A DNA stretch of 64,000 nucleotides, taken from NCBI RefSeq assembly GCF_002797445.1, contig NZ_PGEP01000001.1, forward strand, positions 4,092,501-4,156,500, read 5' to 3'. Below are positions 33,091 through 42,560 of this stretch, in pieces. The stretch's first letter is position 1. Each line of letters begins with the position of its first letter. The stretch is from Acidovorax sp. 69. Lineage in GTDB: Bacteria; Pseudomonadota; Gammaproteobacteria; Burkholderiales; Burkholderiaceae_C. The position numbers and the translations under genes are program-made. Under the pieces are notes generated by a model. That model searched no databases, was not told where the DNA came from, and was given only the letters and a program-made list of their open reading frames with translations.

Positions 33091-33941
33091 GCGGCAGCTC
33101 CCTCAGCAGGCACTGCCTCAGCGCGCGGCTGCTTGTAACGCGCGTAGCCCCAAAGATACTGCTCGGGGCACTGACGGATGAGATGTTCCATGGCCTGGTT
33201 GATCTGCACAACGGCAGCTTCCAATTGATCGGACAAGGGCTGCGCCAGCGGTTCGAAATGGGTCACGAAGCCTTTCCCCCACGAAAGCCGCTCGCAGCGT
33301 ACCAGCACCACGGCGGCACCGGTCTGCTGGGCCAGGCGCACGGCCAGGGTCATGGTGTACGCGTCGCGGCCAAAAAAAGGCGCCCACTGCCCCTGGCCCG
33401 CGGGCGGAACCTGGTCAGGCAACAGGCCGACGGCCTCGCCCCGGCGCAGGGCCTTGATCATCTGGCGCACCCCCGCCAGCGTAGTGGGCACGGCCAGCAT
33501 GCCGGGGCGGTTGCGCGCAGTTTCCATGACCTTGGCCAGCCAGGCCTGGCGCGCAGGGCGGTACAGCACGGTGATGGGGCCGCGCTCCGCGCTCCAGCGC
33601 CGGGCCGCTGCCTGGGCCGACAGCTCGAAGCACCCCTGATGTGGCGTCAGGTACAGAATGCCGCGCCCGGCTGCATAGGCCTGCTCCACACAGGCCTCAC
33701 CTTCGATGCGGCAGGGCATGGGGGCGCCCAGCCACAGACGCGGCAGCTCGGCCACCATGCGGCCGGCATGGGCCACGGCGGCACGCACGGCGCAGAACGA
33801 ATAACCAGCCATCGTCGAGTTGGCCAGGAAACGGCGCCGGTACGTGGGCGACGCACAAAAAGCCACCCAGCCCATCGCCGCGCCCATGATGTGCAGCAAC
33901 CACAGCGGAAATACGGAAAAGAATCGAAAGACGACTGGCAT
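33087..33941 (-). CDS. LpxL/HtrB-type acyltransferase, second paralogue
   Basis: Related acyltransferase of 284 residues. The catalytic site reads TPHQGCFE (H-x4-E, the variant seen in LpxL/LpxM), followed by RRGEAVGLLPDQVPPAGQG and EQYLWGYARYKQPR. First of two coupled genes and divergent from metK. Two non-identical late acyltransferases in tandem are common in Comamonadaceae. Confidence 0.9.
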   Translation of the reverse strand: MPVVFRFFSVFPLWLLHIMGAAMGWVAFCASPTYRRRFLANSTMAGYSFCAVRAAVAHAGRMVAELPRLWLGAPMPCRIEGEACVEQAYAAGRGILYLTPHQGCFELSAQAAARRWSAERGPITVLYRPARQAWLAKVMETARNRPGMLAVPTTLAGVRQMIKALRRGEAVGLLPDQVPPAGQGQWAPFFGRDAYTMTLAVRLAQQTGAAVVLVRCERLSWGKGFVTHFEPLAQPLSDQLEAAVVQINQAMEHLIRQCPEQYLWGYARYKQPRAEAVPAEGAAA

Positions 33942-34073
33942 TAAAATAGAGGGGTCGCTGAGTTAAATGAGCAACTTGCAGGGCGACGTTAAAAAAATCT
34001 GCTAAAGCGTTCGCCAAAGCTCCTTCGGGGTGAGGGCAACGCCCCAAATGCCGGAACACAGGAGTTTATTCAA

Positions 34074-35255
34074 ATGGCGAACGACTTTCTTTTTACCTCG
34101 GAATCCGTCTCCGAAGGCCATCCCGACAAGGTGGCCGACCAGATCTCGGACGCGATTCTCGATGCGATCTTCAAGGAAGACCCCCGCTCGCGCGTCGCCG
34201 CAGAAACGCTGACCAACACCGGTCTCGTGGTGCTGGCGGGCGAGATCACCACCAACGCGCATGTGGACTACATCCAGGTGGCGCGCGACACCATCAAGCG
34301 CATCGGCTACGACAACACCGACTACGGCATCGACTACAAGGGCTGCGCCGTGCTGGTGGCCTATGACAAGCAGTCCAACGACATCGCCCAGGGCGTGGAC
34401 CATGCCAGCGACGACCACCTGAACACGGGCGCTGGCGACCAGGGCCTGATGTTCGGCTACGCCTGCGACGAAACGCCTGAGCTGATGCCCGCGCCCATCT
34501 ACTACGCGCACCGCCTCGTCGAACGCCAGGCCCAGCTGCGCAAGGACGGCCGCCTGCCCTTCCTGCGCCCTGACGCCAAGTCGCAAGTGACGATGCGCTA
34601 TGTGGATGGCAAGCCCCACAGTATCGACACCGTGGTGCTCTCCACCCAGCACCACCCCGACCAGAGCGAAACGCAAACCAAGATGAAGGCCTCGTTCACC
34701 GAAGCCATCATCGAAGAGATCATCAAGCCCGTGCTGCCCAAGGAGTGGCTGCAGAACACGCGCTACCTGATCAACCCCACCGGCCGCTTCGTCATCGGCG
34801 GCCCCCAGGGCGACTGTGGACTGACCGGCCGCAAGATCATTGTGGACACCTACGGCGGTGCCTGCCCCCACGGCGGCGGCGCCTTCAGCGGCAAAGACCC
34901 AACGAAGGTGGACCGCTCGGCCGCCTACGCCGCGCGCTACGTGGCCAAGAACATCGTGGCCGCGGGCCTGGCCCGCCAGTGCCAGATCCAGGTGGCCTAC
35001 GCGATTGGCGTGGCCGAGCCCATGAACATCACCGTGTACACCGAAGGTACGGGCGTGGTGTCGGACGAGCGCCTGGCCGCACTGGTGCGCGAGCATTTCG
35101 ACCTGCGCCCCAAGGGCATCATCCAGATGCTGGACCTGCTGCGCCCGATCTACGAAAAGACGGCGGCCTACGGCCACTTCGGCCGCGAAGAACCCGAGTT
35201 CAGCTGGGAAAAGACGGACAAGGCTGCTGCGCTGCGCGCAGCAGCGGGCCTGTAA
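34074..35255 (+). CDS. metK: S-adenosylmethionine synthase
   Basis: Makes S-adenosylmethionine from methionine and ATP; 393 residues, normal length. Motifs: [17 protein letters not shown] (N-terminal ATP site), [37 protein letters not shown] (part: [12 protein letters not shown]) and [19 protein letters not shown] (part: [14 protein letters not shown]). AGGAG precedes the ATG. The last 13 codons ([13 protein letters not shown] and stop) reappear, with synonymous changes, 136 bases further on. Confidence 0.98.
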   Translation: MANDFLFTSESVSEGHPDKVADQISDAILDAIFKEDPRSRVAAETLTNTGLVVLAGEITTNAHVDYIQVARDTIKRIGYDNTDYGIDYKGCAVLVAYDKQSNDIAQGVDHASDDHLNTGAGDQGLMFGYACDETPELMPAPIYYAHRLVERQAQLRKDGRLPFLRPDAKSQVTMRYVDGKPHSIDTVVLSTQHHPDQSETQTKMKASFTEAIIEEIIKPVLPKEWLQNTRYLINPTGRFVIGGPQGDCGLTGRKIIVDTYGGACPHGGGAFSGKDPTKVDRSAAYAARYVAKNIVAAGLARQCQIQVAYAIGVAEPMNITVYTEGTGVVSDERLAALVREHFDLRPKGIIQMLDLLRPIYEKTAAYGHFGREEPEFSWEKTDKAAALRAAAGL

Positions 35256-35455
35256 AGGCCACGAGCGAAGCGAGCTTGTCCGGCTTTCGGCGCAGGCTCA
35301 TATCGCGCAGCGATGTGAAGGGCCGCAAGGCCCGTGCCGCAGCCAACGTACGGACAAGGCTGCCGCACTACGCGCGGCAGCAGGGCTGTAAGCCCTCCTC
35401 GCATCGCGCGGCTTTCCGTACGTGGACGAAGCTCATATCGCGCAGCGATGTGAGC
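35214..35455 (+). repeat. Tandem duplication of the metK tail and downstream sequence (two units, ~136-bp period)
   Basis: Unit 1 starts at ACGGACAAGGCTG (35214), inside metK, and unit 2 at the same string (35350). GCTCATATCGCGCAGCGATG recurs at 35296 and 35431. Unit 2 encodes [17 protein letters not shown] (35350-35391), identical in protein to the metK end but with six synonymous changes, so it is a relic of a diverged metK allele. Confidence 0.8.
35350..35391 (+). pseudogene. Relic 3' end of a second metK allele
   Basis: Fourteen codons including the stop that match the last codons of metK at the protein level; synonymous third-base differences at codons 5, 6, 7, 9, 11 and 12. No metK sequence precedes it, so it is a tail only. 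Confidence 0.7.
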
Positions 35456-35491
35456 GGAGACCCAAAAACCGTCAGAGCCGTAACAACCCCC

Positions 35492-35525
35492 AAGCCGCAA
35501 CGCCCCGCGTTGCGGCTTTTCTTTT
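35492..35525 (+). terminator. Rho-independent terminator downstream of metK
   Basis: AAGCCGCAACG (35492-35502) pairs with CGTTGCGGCTT (35508-35518), loop of five, then TTTCTTTT. It lies beyond the duplicated metK tail. Confidence 0.88.
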
Positions 35526-35669
35526 GGCGCATCACGCCTGACATCGCCCCTCTCCTACAACAACAGCCCGCCCGATCTGACGGCTGCTCCGATGGCCCAC
35601 CGGTATCGTTCCTGCACACCCTTTCGCAGCCTCACGCTGCCAGACCGTCCACTGCAAGGAGCGACCATC

Positions 35670-35855
35670 ATGCTGAAGTACGCCATCATTTTTGCCCTGA
35701 TCTCCCTGGTGGCAGGCGCCCTGGGTTTCAGCGGTGTCGCCGTGGGCGCGGCGGGCATCGCCAAGGTACTGTTTGTGTTGTTTCTGGTGGTTGCCGTGGT
35801 GTTTGTGGTTCTGGCAGCCATCGGTGTAGGCGCAGCACGCAAGGTGCTGAAGTAA
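35670..35855 (+). CDS. DUF1328 (YtjA-type) small membrane protein
   Basis: Membrane protein of 61 residues, nearly all hydrophobic in two helices: MLKYAIIFALISLVAGALGF and a second stretch KVLFVLFLVVAVVFVVLAAIG. The alternation GFSGVAVGAAGIAKVLF between them is the DUF1328 signature. GGAG lies before the ATG at 35670; an in-frame ATG at 35592 is ignored because it adds unrelated sequence. Function unknown; stress-linked in some bacteria. Confidence 0.85.
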   Translation: MLKYAIIFALISLVAGALGFSGVAVGAAGIAKVLFVLFLVVAVVFVVLAAIGVGAARKVLK

Positions 35856-35910
35856 ACAACTCTCGCCATCGCCTTGCGGCACAAACCACACCACTCCAAC
35901 CGACCCCACC

Positions 35911-36366
35911 ATGACCAACACCCATATCTTTGAAGCCTTGCGCGAAAGCCACGAACGCCAGCGCGCGCTATACACCGCACTCACCGACACCAGCGGAGAC
36001 ACCCCCGAGCGGCGCGAGCTATTTGACGAACTCAAGACCGAGCTGGCCGCCCATGCCATGGCCGAGGACCGCCACTTCTACGTGCCGCTGATGGCGCACG
36101 ATGCAGGCATTGACCTGTCGCGCCACGCCATCTCGGAGCACCACCAGATCGACGAGCTGGTGGAGTCGCTGGAAGACACCGAACTCTCCAGCCCCGCATG
36201 GCTACCGCTGGCAAAAAAACTAGCCGAAAAGGTGGAGCACCATCTGAAAGAAGAAGAACACCGGTTCTTCCAGATGGCCGGAAAACTGCTCACAGAAACG
36301 CAGAAAGCCGCGCTGGCAAAAAGCTACCGGGCCGACTATGAAGACGCCAAGGCCACGATGGCCTGA
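35911..36366 (+). CDS. Hemerythrin HHE-domain protein
   Basis: Soluble four-helix protein of 151 residues with hemerythrin-type di-iron ligands: H14 (RESHERQ), H and E in HAMAEDRHFY, H in SEHHQIDELV and H/E in HHLKEEEHRFF. Probably binds oxygen or acts in iron or nitrosative stress, as other HHE proteins do. Follows the DUF1328 gene by 55 bases; they may be co-transcribed. Confidence 0.85.
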   Translation: MTNTHIFEALRESHERQRALYTALTDTSGDTPERRELFDELKTELAAHAMAEDRHFYVPLMAHDAGIDLSRHAISEHHQIDELVESLEDTELSSPAWLPLAKKLAEKVEHHLKEEEHRFFQMAGKLLTETQKAALAKSYRADYEDAKATMA

Positions 36367-36425
36367 GCCACTGCGCGCAGTGGTGATCACACCCGGTTTG
36401 CGACCCCCACCCGCCAGGGAAAAGG

Positions 36426-37667
36426 TCACACCGCTTCTTTGGCCTGCACCACGCAGTTGCGGCCGCTCGACTTGGCCACGTACAAGGCGGTGTCCGCACG
36501 TTTGATCAGGGCGTGGCTGTCTTCCCTGTGGTCCCAGGTCGCTACGCCAAAGCTGGCGCTGACATGGCCCACGGCATCGAAGGGGACGCTCGCAATGCGG
36601 GCGCGGACCGCTTCAGCCATTGCCATGGCTGCGTCCACTGGCGTCTCCTTGAGCAAAATGATGAACTCCTCGCCCCCGAAACGTGCCGCGCAGTCGGACG
36701 TGCGCAGCAGTTCGCGCACACGCAGCGCTGTGCTCTTGAGCACCACATCGCCCGAGTCATGCCCAAACGTATCGTTGATGCGCTTGAAAAAATCGATGTC
36801 AAACATCACCACCGACAGATGACCCTTTTTGATGCGGGTATCGGCCATCTCGGTCTCCAGCCTCTCGAAGAAGCGACGGCGATTGACCAGATCGGTCAGG
36901 AAGTCCTTGGTAGCCAGGTCTTCGAGCTTGCGGTTGAGTCGCGCCATGGGCTCGATCACCAGTGACGACAGCGACAGGTTCAACCCCACGAACAGCAGCA
37001 CAAAACTGCCCACGAGCGCAGCCATCACTGTGTTGAAAGTCTGACGCGCCTTCTCCAGCGGGAAGTACATCGGCACCTTGACCACCTGGATGCCCACCGT
37101 CTCATTCATGCCCCAGCCAAAACCATTTTTGTCGCCATACACCTTGAGCATGGTGGGCGGCGCCACGGCCGGTGTGCTGTGGCAAGCCAAACACTGGGCC
37201 TGCTTGATCGTGATGGGACGCGCCACATACATGGCGCGGTGCATACCCTCACCCACCTCCCCTGTGATCTCTTTCTTGGGGTCGGCACGGCCTTCGCGAA
37301 AGTCGCTGATGACCCGCTCTTCCCACTCGTTGGCCCGGTCACGCAGGTTGGTGGGGTTGAGCACCGCCTCCTTGTACTCATAGCCCGGGAACCGGTTCTG
37401 CAAGCGGCGCAGCGTCTCGGTCGCGGCATAGGCGGGCACGGTTTGCGGCAGAAATTTTTCGGCCAGCGTCACATCCAGGTGCGGCTTGACGAGTTCGGTG
37501 GTGTAGTCCCGGATCGCCATGGCCGCATGCATCATGATCTGCGAGTTGTGCTGCACTTCCTCGATGGCCGACTGCTGCAAAAAGCGGTGCACGTAGAGCC
37601 CCGCACCCGCCGCGGCCACCAGCAGCACAGCCGCCAGCACCAGGTTGAATTTAAGCCGCAAAGACAT
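36426..37667 (-). CDS. Diguanylate cyclase with heme-binding DUF3365 sensor
   Basis: Membrane-bound c-di-GMP synthase of 413 residues. Membrane helix at 7-25, DUF3365 (Tll0287-like) periplasmic domain with a c-type heme motif C159-L-A-C162-H163, second helix around 213-233, a short linker and a GGDEF domain. Active site GGEEF at 331-335, with the inhibitory I-site R322-T-S-D325 exactly five residues before. The sensor suggests redox or gas sensing, coupling cytochrome maturation nearby to c-di-GMP. Substrate and signal inferred. Confidence 0.93.
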   Translation of the reverse strand: MSLRLKFNLVLAAVLLVAAAGAGLYVHRFLQQSAIEEVQHNSQIMMHAAMAIRDYTTELVKPHLDVTLAEKFLPQTVPAYAATETLRRLQNRFPGYEYKEAVLNPTNLRDRANEWEERVISDFREGRADPKKEITGEVGEGMHRAMYVARPITIKQAQCLACHSTPAVAPPTMLKVYGDKNGFGWGMNETVGIQVVKVPMYFPLEKARQTFNTVMAALVGSFVLLFVGLNLSLSSLVIEPMARLNRKLEDLATKDFLTDLVNRRRFFERLETEMADTRIKKGHLSVVMFDIDFFKRINDTFGHDSGDVVLKSTALRVRELLRTSDCAARFGGEEFIILLKETPVDAAMAMAEAVRARIASVPFDAVGHVSASFGVATWDHREDSHALIKRADTALYVAKSSGRNCVVQAKEAV

Positions 37668-38002
37668 GCATTTCCCTCAGGCGCCAGCGTCGGGCTGGCT
37701 TATGGTTGGCGATGCTGCGGGGGCGCCCCTGCTCGCGCGGCGCGCACCCATCATTCATGGGACACAAAGTTTGCGTTTGTGCCAGATTTCACGGGGCCGG
37801 TCCACCTTTTTGTGCCCAGGGCGCCTGCCACCGCCTCCCGCGCCCGGACGGCACCCTGGCCCGGGGGCCACGCGGCCGACAACCCCGTAGCACCGAGCCG
37901 GTTGCACTTGAAAACCCGGGGCCACACTGTGCGACGATGAAACCGGCCGCGCCCATTCGCACCAACGGCCCCCCGTCAACCACGGGCCCCAAGGACCAGA
38001 CC
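37668..38002. other. Divergent region between the diguanylate cyclase and nadE
   Basis: About 335 bases holding both promoters. The only structure seen is an imperfect palindrome around 37760-37790 (GACACAAA ... TTTGTGCC). The nadE frame is open across this stretch but its translation has no NadE-like sequence before 38003. Confidence 0.5.
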
Positions 38003-39703
38003 ATGCTTCGCATCACCATCGCCCAACTCAACCTCACCGTCGGTGACATCGAAGGCAACGTGGCCCGCATGGTGGCGGCCGCGCAGCAGGCCGCACGCGA
38101 GCAGGCCAACCTCATCGTGTTCAGCGAGCTGTCGCTGTGCGGCTACTACCCCGGTGACCTGCTGGAGGAAACCGCATTCCAGGAACGCATCGCCGCAGGC
38201 ATTGCCACGCTGCAGAAGGCATCCGCCGCACTGCCGCAACTGCACTGGGTGGTGGGTGCGCCCACGCCCACCAGCGGCCCGGGCAAAAAACTTCACAACA
38301 GCCTGCTGGTACTGCAAGGCGGTGCGGTACGCCTGCAATACGCCAAGCAGCTGCTGCCCACCTACAACATCTTCGACGAGCGCCGCCATTTCGAGCCCGG
38401 CCCCGATGTGGCCAAGGTGCTGCGCATCGGCAACGCGCAAGTGGGCCTGCTGATCTGCGAAGACGGCTGGAACGACCACGGTGCCGACTACGCCACCAAC
38501 CCCTTCGAGCGCATGCGCGACGCCGCGCCCGACCTGGTCGTCAGCATCAACGCCAGCCCCAGCCACACCGGCAAACGCGAACAGCGCCACCAAATCTTTG
38601 GCGACGCCGCCCGCCGCCACGGCCTGCCCATCCTGTATGTGAACCAGATCGGCGGGCACGACCAGCTCGTGTACGACGGTGCATCGTTTGCGGCCGAGCC
38701 CGAGGCAGGCATCGTCTTTGAAGCCCAGCGGTTTGTGGAAGACGTGCGCACCCTGCAGTTTGACAATGGCCACTTCCGCATGGCCGATGGCGCAGCGCCT
38801 GCCCAGGTGCCCGCACAGGGCCTGCCCACCATGGACTTCTACCGCCAGCAGATGGTGCTGGGCTTGCGCGACTACGCACGGCGCTGCGGCTTTACGCAGG
38901 TGGTGGTCGGCAGCTCGGGCGGCATCGACAGCGCGCTCACGCTCGCACTGGCGGTGGAGGCGCTGGGTGCCGACAACGTGGTGGGGATCACCATGCCCTC
39001 GCGCTATTCCAGCAGCGGCTCGGTCGATGATTCGGTGGCGCTGTGCCACAACCTGGGGGTAAAACTGCGCACCCATCCCATTGCCGACTTGGTGGCAGGC
39101 TACGCCCAGCAGTTTGCAGCGAGCTTTGACAAGCCGCTGCAAGGCCTGCCGCTCGAAAACCTACAGGCGCGCGTTCGCGGCACGGTGCTGATGGAATACT
39201 CCAACGCCTTTGGCCACCTGCTGCTCACCACGGGCAACAAGTCCGAAATTTCAGTGGGCTACTGCACCCTGTATGGCGACACCAACGGCGGGCTGGGCCT
39301 GATTGGCGACCTCTACAAGACAGAGGTTTTTGCCCTCTCGCGCCACGTCAACGAACACACAGGGCGCGAGCTGATTCCGCAGGCCATCATCGACAAAGAG
39401 CCGTCCGCCGAACTGGCGCCCGACCAGCGCGATACAGACAGTTTGCCGCCGTATCCTGTGCTCGATGAAATCCTGAAGCTCCTGATTGAAGGCGACCGCC
39501 TTTCCGCCGCCGAACACGCCGCCGCCAAGGCATTTGTCGCGCAGCTATACACCGACGACGCTGGCCACGCCCTGGTGCAGCGCGTGCGCAGGATGGTGGC
39601 GCGCAACGAATACAAGCGCCGCCAGGCCCCGCCCATCGTGCGCGTGCGGGCCCGGGCCTTTGGCAGCGGGCGGCAGATGCCGATTGCAGCGCGGTATGTG
39701 TGA
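38003..39703 (+). CDS. nadE: Glutamine-dependent NAD(+) synthetase
   Basis: Last step of NAD synthesis: amidation of deamido-NAD. 566 residues, with an N-terminal nitrilase-type glutaminase domain (catalytic E42 in SELSLCGY, K115 in YAKQLLP, C152 in LICEDGWN) and a C-terminal synthetase domain with the P-loop GSSGGIDSALT near residue 305. The open frame continues about 100 codons upstream without family similarity; the ATG at 38003 has AAGGA upstream. A palindrome copy separates it from a NadM-Nudix fusion, so NAD synthesis genes are clustered. Confidence 0.95.
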   Translation: MLRITIAQLNLTVGDIEGNVARMVAAAQQAAREQANLIVFSELSLCGYYPGDLLEETAFQERIAAGIATLQKASAALPQLHWVVGAPTPTSGPGKKLHNSLLVLQGGAVRLQYAKQLLPTYNIFDERRHFEPGPDVAKVLRIGNAQVGLLICEDGWNDHGADYATNPFERMRDAAPDLVVSINASPSHTGKREQRHQIFGDAARRHGLPILYVNQIGGHDQLVYDGASFAAEPEAGIVFEAQRFVEDVRTLQFDNGHFRMADGAAPAQVPAQGLPTMDFYRQQMVLGLRDYARRCGFTQVVVGSSGGIDSALTLALAVEALGADNVVGITMPSRYSSSGSVDDSVALCHNLGVKLRTHPIADLVAGYAQQFAASFDKPLQGLPLENLQARVRGTVLMEYSNAFGHLLLTTGNKSEISVGYCTLYGDTNGGLGLIGDLYKTEVFALSRHVNEHTGRELIPQAIIDKEPSAELAPDQRDTDSLPPYPVLDEILKLLIEGDRLSAAEHAAAKAFVAQLYTDDAGHALVQRVRRMVARNEYKRRQAPPIVRVRARAFGSGRQMPIAARYV

Positions 39704-39738
39704 AACGGCTCCACGGTAAAATTACTACCAAAAAGATA

Positions 39739-39771
39739 GCTGCTAGCGCTTTATGGATAAGCGCTAGCAGC
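39739..39771 (+). repeat. Comamonadaceae palindrome, copy D (perfect)
   Basis: Perfect 13-base-pair stem, GCTGCTAGCGCTT (39739-39751) with AAGCGCTAGCAGC (39759-39771), loop TATGGAT. Lies 35 bases after nadE. The best-preserved member of the family in the window. Confidence 0.85.
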
Positions 39772-39811
39772 CAAAAACACTTCAAAATCACCCGACAACG
39801 ATTGGAGACAC

Positions 39812-40861
39812 ATGGTCGACACTGCCATCTACATCGGGCGTTTTGAACCCGTGCACAGCGGCCACATGGCGCTGTTGCAGCGCGCGCTCGACAGCGCGCA
39901 GCAGGTCATCGTGGTGGTGGGCTCGGCCTGGCAGGCGCGCTCTCCCAAGAACCCTTTTACCTGGCAAGAGCGCGAAGCCATGCTGCGCGGCGCGCTGCCC
40001 GAGGCCGACCGCAGCCGCGTGAGGGTGCTGCCCATGCGCGACTACTACAACGAGGCCGTGTGGGTACAGGCCGTGCGCCAGGGCGTGGCACGCATGGCCC
40101 CACCCGGTGCGCGCATCGGCCTGGTGGGCCACTTCAAAGACGCCACCAGTGGCTACCTGAGCGCGTTCCCCGGCTGGGAGCTGATCCATGTAGAGCGCCA
40201 GGGCCCGATCGACGCCACCGCAATTCGCAACGCCTGGTTTGGAGCAAGCCCCGACACCGTACCGGCGGCCCTCGCCCCCCTGGCCAACCAGATGCCCGCC
40301 AGCACGCTGGCCACGCTGACCAACTTTGCGCAGACCCCGCAGTACCTGGCGCTGCAACAAGAATGGCAGATGCTTCGCGGATACCGCGAGGCCTGGGCCG
40401 CCGCACCCTACCCGCCCGTGTTCGTGACGGTCGATGCCGTGCTGGGCTGCCAGGACCATGTGTTGCTCATACGCCGCGCACACGCCCCCGGCAAAGGCCA
40501 GCTGGCCGTGCCCGGTGGTTTTATCGAACAGCGCGAAACGGTGTGGCAGTCATGCCTGCGCGAATTGACGGAAGAAACCCACTGCAATGTGCCGGAAACC
40601 ACGATGCGCGCCGCGCTGCAATCGGTGGCCGTGTTCGACCACCCCGACCGCAGCCAGCGCGGTCGCACGCTGACGCACGCGCACTACTTCGATCTGGGGG
40701 ACGCGCCGTTTCCGGTGGTGCAGGCCGACGACGATGCGGCGCTGGTACAGTGGACGCGCATTGACCAGCTTGCGGGTCTGGAAGAGGAGTTCTTTGAAGA
40801 CCACTTCCACATGCTGGATCATTTCCTGGGGTTGACGGGCTCGGTCACGTCTAACGCATAG
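39812..40861 (+). CDS. Bifunctional NMN adenylyltransferase/Nudix hydrolase (NadM-Nudix)
   Basis: Fusion of 349 residues. N-terminal nucleotidyltransferase with GRFEPVHSGH (residues 9-18) and the GPIDATAIRN motif, likely converting NMN to NAD; C-terminal Nudix domain with box GGFIEQRETVWQSCLRELTEE. The Nudix box fits GX5EX7REUXEE but the usual glycine after EEX is a histidine (EETHC). Such fusions process ADP-ribose or NAD breakdown. Neighbour of nadE, supporting NAD metabolism. Confidence 0.9.
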   Translation: MVDTAIYIGRFEPVHSGHMALLQRALDSAQQVIVVVGSAWQARSPKNPFTWQEREAMLRGALPEADRSRVRVLPMRDYYNEAVWVQAVRQGVARMAPPGARIGLVGHFKDATSGYLSAFPGWELIHVERQGPIDATAIRNAWFGASPDTVPAALAPLANQMPASTLATLTNFAQTPQYLALQQEWQMLRGYREAWAAAPYPPVFVTVDAVLGCQDHVLLIRRAHAPGKGQLAVPGGFIEQRETVWQSCLRELTEETHCNVPETTMRAALQSVAVFDHPDRSQRGRTLTHAHYFDLGDAPFPVVQADDDAALVQWTRIDQLAGLEEEFFEDHFHMLDHFLGLTGSVTSNA

Positions 40862-40874
40862 CCCGGGAAACGAA

Positions 40875-40898
40875 AAAGACAGGGCGAACCCTGCCTTT
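40875..40898. terminator. Bidirectional hairpin between NadM-Nudix and the chemoreceptor
   Basis: AAAGACAGGG pairs (one mismatch) with CCCTGCCTTT around CGAA; A- and T-runs flank it. It sits between two convergent genes. Confidence 0.65.
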
Positions 40899-40917
40899 GC
40901 CAAGCCCTATCGTGGGC

Positions 40918-42441
40918 TCACGCCACCCGGAACTGCCCCACCGTCTGCGACAAAGTGACCGCCTGCTGGCTGAGCGACTGCGCGGCGGCCAAGGCTTCCT
41001 CCACCAAAGCCGCGTTCTGTTGCGTGCTCTGGTCCATCTGCGAGATGGCCTGGTTGACCTGGGCAATGCCGGCGCTTTGCTCGCCGCTGGCAGCGCTGAT
41101 CTCGGCCACCATGGTGGTCACGCTTTTCACACCCGCCACCACCTCACTCATGGTGGCACCCGCCTGCTCCACGAGTTGCGTGCCCACACCCACCTTGGCG
41201 ACGGAGTCGTCGATCAGCCCCTTGATCTCCTTGGCAGCGGCCGCGCTGCGTTGCGCCAAGCTGCGCACCTCGCTGGCCACCACGGCAAAACCACGGCCTT
41301 GTTCACCCGCACGCGCTGCTTCCACCGCAGCGTTCAGCGCCAGGATATTGGTCTGAAACGCAATGCCGTCGATGACGCTGATGATGTCCACGATCTTGCG
41401 CGATGACTGGTCGATGGAGCCCATGGTGCCCACCACCTGCTGCACCACATCGCCACCGCGCACAGCCATGTCGGATGCAGCACGCGCCAGTTCGTCGGCA
41501 CGCTTGGCGTTGGCGGCGTTCTGCTGCACGGTCGAAGTCAGCTGCTCCATCGAGGCCGCCGTCTCCTGCAGTGCGCTGGCCTGCGATTCGGTGCGGGCCG
41601 ACAGGTCGCCATTGCCCGCTGCGATTTCGGACGAGGCCGTGGTGATGGAGTCGGTGCTGTCGCGCACCTGTGTCACCAGGTGGGCCAGGTTGTCGCGCAT
41701 GGCGCGGATGGCGTGCAGGATGCTGGTGGTGTCGCCGGGCAATGTCTGCACATCCACGGCCAGGTTGCCTTCAGCGATCTGCGTCACCACATCAGCCGCG
41801 TATTGGGGCTCGCCACCCAGCTGGTGCACCAGGGTGCGCAGCATCTTCCAGGCCATCAGCGCGATCACCAGCATCAGCGCCGCGCCGATGGACAGCAGGA
41901 TCGCCGTGTTGCGCCAGAAGGCGTTTTCAATGTCGTCCACATAGTCGCCAAAGCCGATGATCCAGTCCCAGGGCTCGAACTTGATGATGGCGTAGAGCTT
42001 GTCCACGGGCTCCTTGGCACCGGGGCGCGTGCCGGGCGCGGTGACCATACCCACGGTCACGCCCTGCAGCGCGGCGCGATAGCGCACGCCCGCTTCCTTG
42101 CCGCCTTTTTCATCGACGATGCCGATGCGCTTGGGGTTGGGGTGCACATAGTTCACGTCGTTGGTGAAACCACGGACAAAGAAGTACTTGTCCTTGTCCA
42201 CAAAACTGCCGATGGTGCGGGTCGCTTCCTTGATGGCGTCTTCGCGCGACAGGGTGCCGCTCTTTTCCTGCTCGTGCGCTTTTTGCGCAGCAGCATGGGC
42301 CAGCACCACCAGGTTGGAGAGCTGCGCCGTGCGCTCTTTCATCATCGACTGATAGAGCGTGGTGAGCGCCACGGCCGACAGCACCACCAGGCCCAGGAGT
42401 GTGGCAGCACACAGCCACAGGATGCGGGTTTTGAGTTTCAT
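40918..42441 (-). CDS. Methyl-accepting chemotaxis protein (sCache sensor)
   Basis: Chemoreceptor of 507 residues. Membrane helix 6-28, periplasmic single-Cache domain (about 35-185, with [20 protein letters not shown], part: [18 protein letters not shown], and [15 protein letters not shown]), second helix about 190-212, HAMP, then a signalling domain with [24 protein letters not shown] (part: [20 protein letters not shown]) hairpin. No C-terminal CheR-binding pentapeptide; it ends TVGQFRVA. Ligand unknown, small organic acids are common for sCache_2. Confidence 0.93.
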   Translation of the reverse strand: MKLKTRILWLCAATLLGLVVLSAVALTTLYQSMMKERTAQLSNLVVLAHAAAQKAHEQEKSGTLSREDAIKEATRTIGSFVDKDKYFFVRGFTNDVNYVHPNPKRIGIVDEKGGKEAGVRYRAALQGVTVGMVTAPGTRPGAKEPVDKLYAIIKFEPWDWIIGFGDYVDDIENAFWRNTAILLSIGAALMLVIALMAWKMLRTLVHQLGGEPQYAADVVTQIAEGNLAVDVQTLPGDTTSILHAIRAMRDNLAHLVTQVRDSTDSITTASSEIAAGNGDLSARTESQASALQETAASMEQLTSTVQQNAANAKRADELARAASDMAVRGGDVVQQVVGTMGSIDQSSRKIVDIISVIDGIAFQTNILALNAAVEAARAGEQGRGFAVVASEVRSLAQRSAAAAKEIKGLIDDSVAKVGVGTQLVEQAGATMSEVVAGVKSVTTMVAEISAASGEQSAGIAQVNQAISQMDQSTQQNAALVEEALAAAQSLSQQAVTLSQTVGQFRVA

Positions 42442-42560
42442 GGCCTGTCCTCTTCTCGGAATACGGAATTAAAAGTAACCAGAAGATACAACGAGGCCCA
42501 TATCCTGTGGGCGCGATGGTCTAAATCGAAGGGCGCGCTGCCCCGTGTGGCCGCGCCCGA

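Larger units (their letters stand above)
35256..35669. other. Region between metK and the DUF1328 gene
   Basis: About 410 bases. Holds the duplicated metK tail (to about 35455), the metK terminator (35492-35525) and about 140 bases before the DUF1328 gene in which no further feature is recognised. Confidence 0.6.

Noticed and set aside
33942..34073. Possible SAM-binding riboswitch upstream of metK
   Set aside because: The 132-base leader has small GC stems, but I could not match the conserved core of the SAM-I, SAM-II, SAM/SAH or SAH riboswitch classes. A covariance-model search would decide it.
35256..35330. SAH riboswitch downstream of metK (before ahcY)
   Set aside because: There is no ahcY here and the sequence is explained by the metK tail duplication.
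38030..39142. Minus-strand open frames opposite nadE
   Set aside because: They lack domain motifs and mirror a well-supported gene.
42442..42560. Promoter between the chemoreceptor and amidohydrolase copy 1
   Set aside because: A short gap with AT-rich stretches but no clear -35/-10 or sigma-28 element.
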